A stretch of 14,673 bases of DNA from Bacteroidaceae bacterium (GTDB lineage Bacteria > Bacteroidota > Bacteroidia > Bacteroidales > Bacteroidaceae). The DNA is taken from assembly GCA_030843315.1 (NCBI GenBank), contig JAUUPT010000084.1, positions 1 through 14,673 on the forward strand. Direction: 5' to 3'. The position numbers were made by a program, and so were the translations under genes. Below, one piece after another: positions 13,697 to 14,673 of the stretch; the first letter of the stretch is position 1; every line of letters starts with the position of its first letter. The notes under the pieces are model-generated. The model made no database searches. It saw only the letters and a program-made list of their open reading frames with translations, and was not told the DNA's origin.

Positions 13697-14673
13697 TTAC
13701 ATCATTCCACCCATACCTCCCATTCCGGGAGCGCCCATCGGCATATCGGGTTTATCTTCCTTTTTCTCTACAATTACACATTCGGTAGTAAGGAACATAC
13801 CGGCAATGGAAGCTGCATTTTCAAGAGCTACACGAGTCACCTTAGCAGGGTCTACTACGCCGGCAGCGTGCAAATTCTCGTAAACATCGGTACGGGCATT
13901 ATAGCCGAAGTCACCTTTGCCTTCAAGTACTTTCTGTACCACAACGGCACCTTCTTTGCCTGCATTGGCAACGATCTGACGCAACGGCTCTTCGATGGCA
14001 CGCTTGATGATGTCGACACCGGTAGTTTCGTCCAGGTTATCGCCTTTGAAACCGTTCAGAGAGTCGAGTGCACGGATGTAAGCCACACCACCACCGGGAA
14101 CGATACCTTCTTCAATCGCAGCGCGGGTTGCACGCAAAGCGTCGTCCACACGGTCTTTCTTTTCCTTCATTTCCACTTCGGAAGCAGCACCTACATAGAG
14201 AACAGCTACACCACCCGACAATTTCGCCAGACGTTCTTGCAGTTTCTCCTTGTCATAGTCTGACTTGGTAGCGGCAATCTGAGCCTTGATTTGTTCGCAA
14301 CGTTCCTTGATACCGTCTTTATCGCCGGCACCGTTCACGATGGTTGTATTGTCCTTAGAAACAGTCACTTTGTCGGCAGTACCCAGCATTTCGATGGTAG
14401 CCTGTTCCAGTTTCAAACCTCTTTCTTCGCTGATAACCACACCACCGGTCAGGATAGCGATGTCTTCCAACATCTCCTTACGACGGTCGCCGAAGCCCGG
14501 AGCCTTCACAGCACAGATTTTCAACTGAGAACGCAGACGGTTTACAACCAAGGTAGTCAGCGCTTCGCTGTCAACGTCTTCGGCAATTACCAACAGAGGA
14601 CGGCCGGTCTGTACAGCAGGTTCAAGGATAGGCAGGAAGTCTTTCAGATTGGAGATCTTATTATCGTAAATCA
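13697..14673 (-). CDS. groL: Chaperonin GroEL (Hsp60), C-terminal part; N-terminus outside window
   Basis: The last 324 residues of about 545 are visible; the frame is open to the window end. Landmarks are the apical-domain stretch LLVIAEDVDSEALTTLVVNR, VKAPGFGDRRKEML, the equatorial ATPase region LSGGVAVLYVGA and EMKEKKDRVDDALRATRAA, where the second Asp of VDD (codon at 14143-14141) corresponds to the ATP-hydrolysis Asp398 of E. coli. VPGGG follows, and the C-terminus is the usual flexible GGM tail (PMGAPGMGGMGGMM). GroEL forms the double-ring folding chamber with GroES; groES would be expected upstream, beyond the window. A strong terminator ends the transcript. Confidence 0.98.
   Translation of the reverse strand, partial: IYDNKISNLKDFLPILEPAVQTGRPLLVIAEDVDSEALTTLVVNRLRSQLKICAVKAPGFGDRRKEMLEDIAILTGGVVISEERGLKLEQATIEMLGTADKVTVSKDNTTIVNGAGDKDGIKERCEQIKAQIAATKSDYDKEKLQERLAKLSGGVAVLYVGAASEVEMKEKKDRVDDALRATRAAIEEGIVPGGGVAYIRALDSLNGFKGDNLDETTGVDIIKRAIEEPLRQIVANAGKEGAVVVQKVLEGKGDFGYNARTDVYENLHAAGVVDPAKVTRVALENAASIAGMFLTTECVIVEKKEDKPDMPMGAPGMGGMGGMM

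Noticed and set aside
1..14673. tRNA, rRNA, CRISPR array, insertion sequence or integrase
   Set aside because: No cloverleaf-like segment, regularly spaced repeat or transposase/integrase motif was seen on either strand by eye; a tRNA or Rfam scan would settle it.

Overview
The window looks like a chromosomal segment of a gut Bacteroides or close relative. The signs are several promoter-like boxes of the Bacteroidota form TAnnTTTG, a GroEL with a GGM-rich tail, a linked cbpA/cbpM pair, a small DUF2582-type winged-helix protein, secreted proteins with short Sec signal peptides and few strong Shine-Dalgarno sites. No tRNA, rRNA, CRISPR array, transposase or integrase was seen. Genus is an inference from gene content; species is not claimed.

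Left part (1-3272): on the minus strand, a truncated P-loop ATPase lies downstream of a patatin-like phospholipase, with a perfect 51-nt palindrome between them. The phospholipase is divergent from a secreted C1B (bleomycin-hydrolase type) cysteine peptidase on the plus strand, which ends in a strong terminator.

Centre-left (3143-7802): a plus-strand operon with a good promoter encodes both electron-transfer flavoprotein subunits (etfB, etfA), a secreted MORN-like/TonB-C protein of unclear role, and a long acyl-CoA dehydrogenase. The flavoenzymes should form one electron-transfer unit: the dehydrogenase oxidises or reduces an acyl-CoA and the ETF exchanges the electrons. The TonB-C gene sits inside this unit and is visibly more AT-rich than its neighbours.

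Centre-right (7820-12041): the minus-strand pair cbpA-cbpM encodes a class B Hsp40 co-chaperone and its modulator. Divergent from it is a large secreted enzyme with an Ig-like N-terminus, a GH9 catalytic domain and a C-terminal NodB/CE4-like deacetylase domain. No SusC/SusD pair or other polysaccharide-utilisation genes lie beside it.

Right part (12042-14673): on the minus strand are the 3' part of groL (window edge) with a textbook terminator, a 72-aa winged-helix protein with a palindrome in its upstream region, and a low-specificity L-threonine aldolase.

Most of this is ordinary core genome. The items most worth a second look are the palindrome overlapping the ATPase promoter, the GH9-deacetylase fusion with an altered metal-site motif, and the TonB-C gene inside the etf-acyl-CoA dehydrogenase operon. 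I did not find a clear new defence or mobile system.
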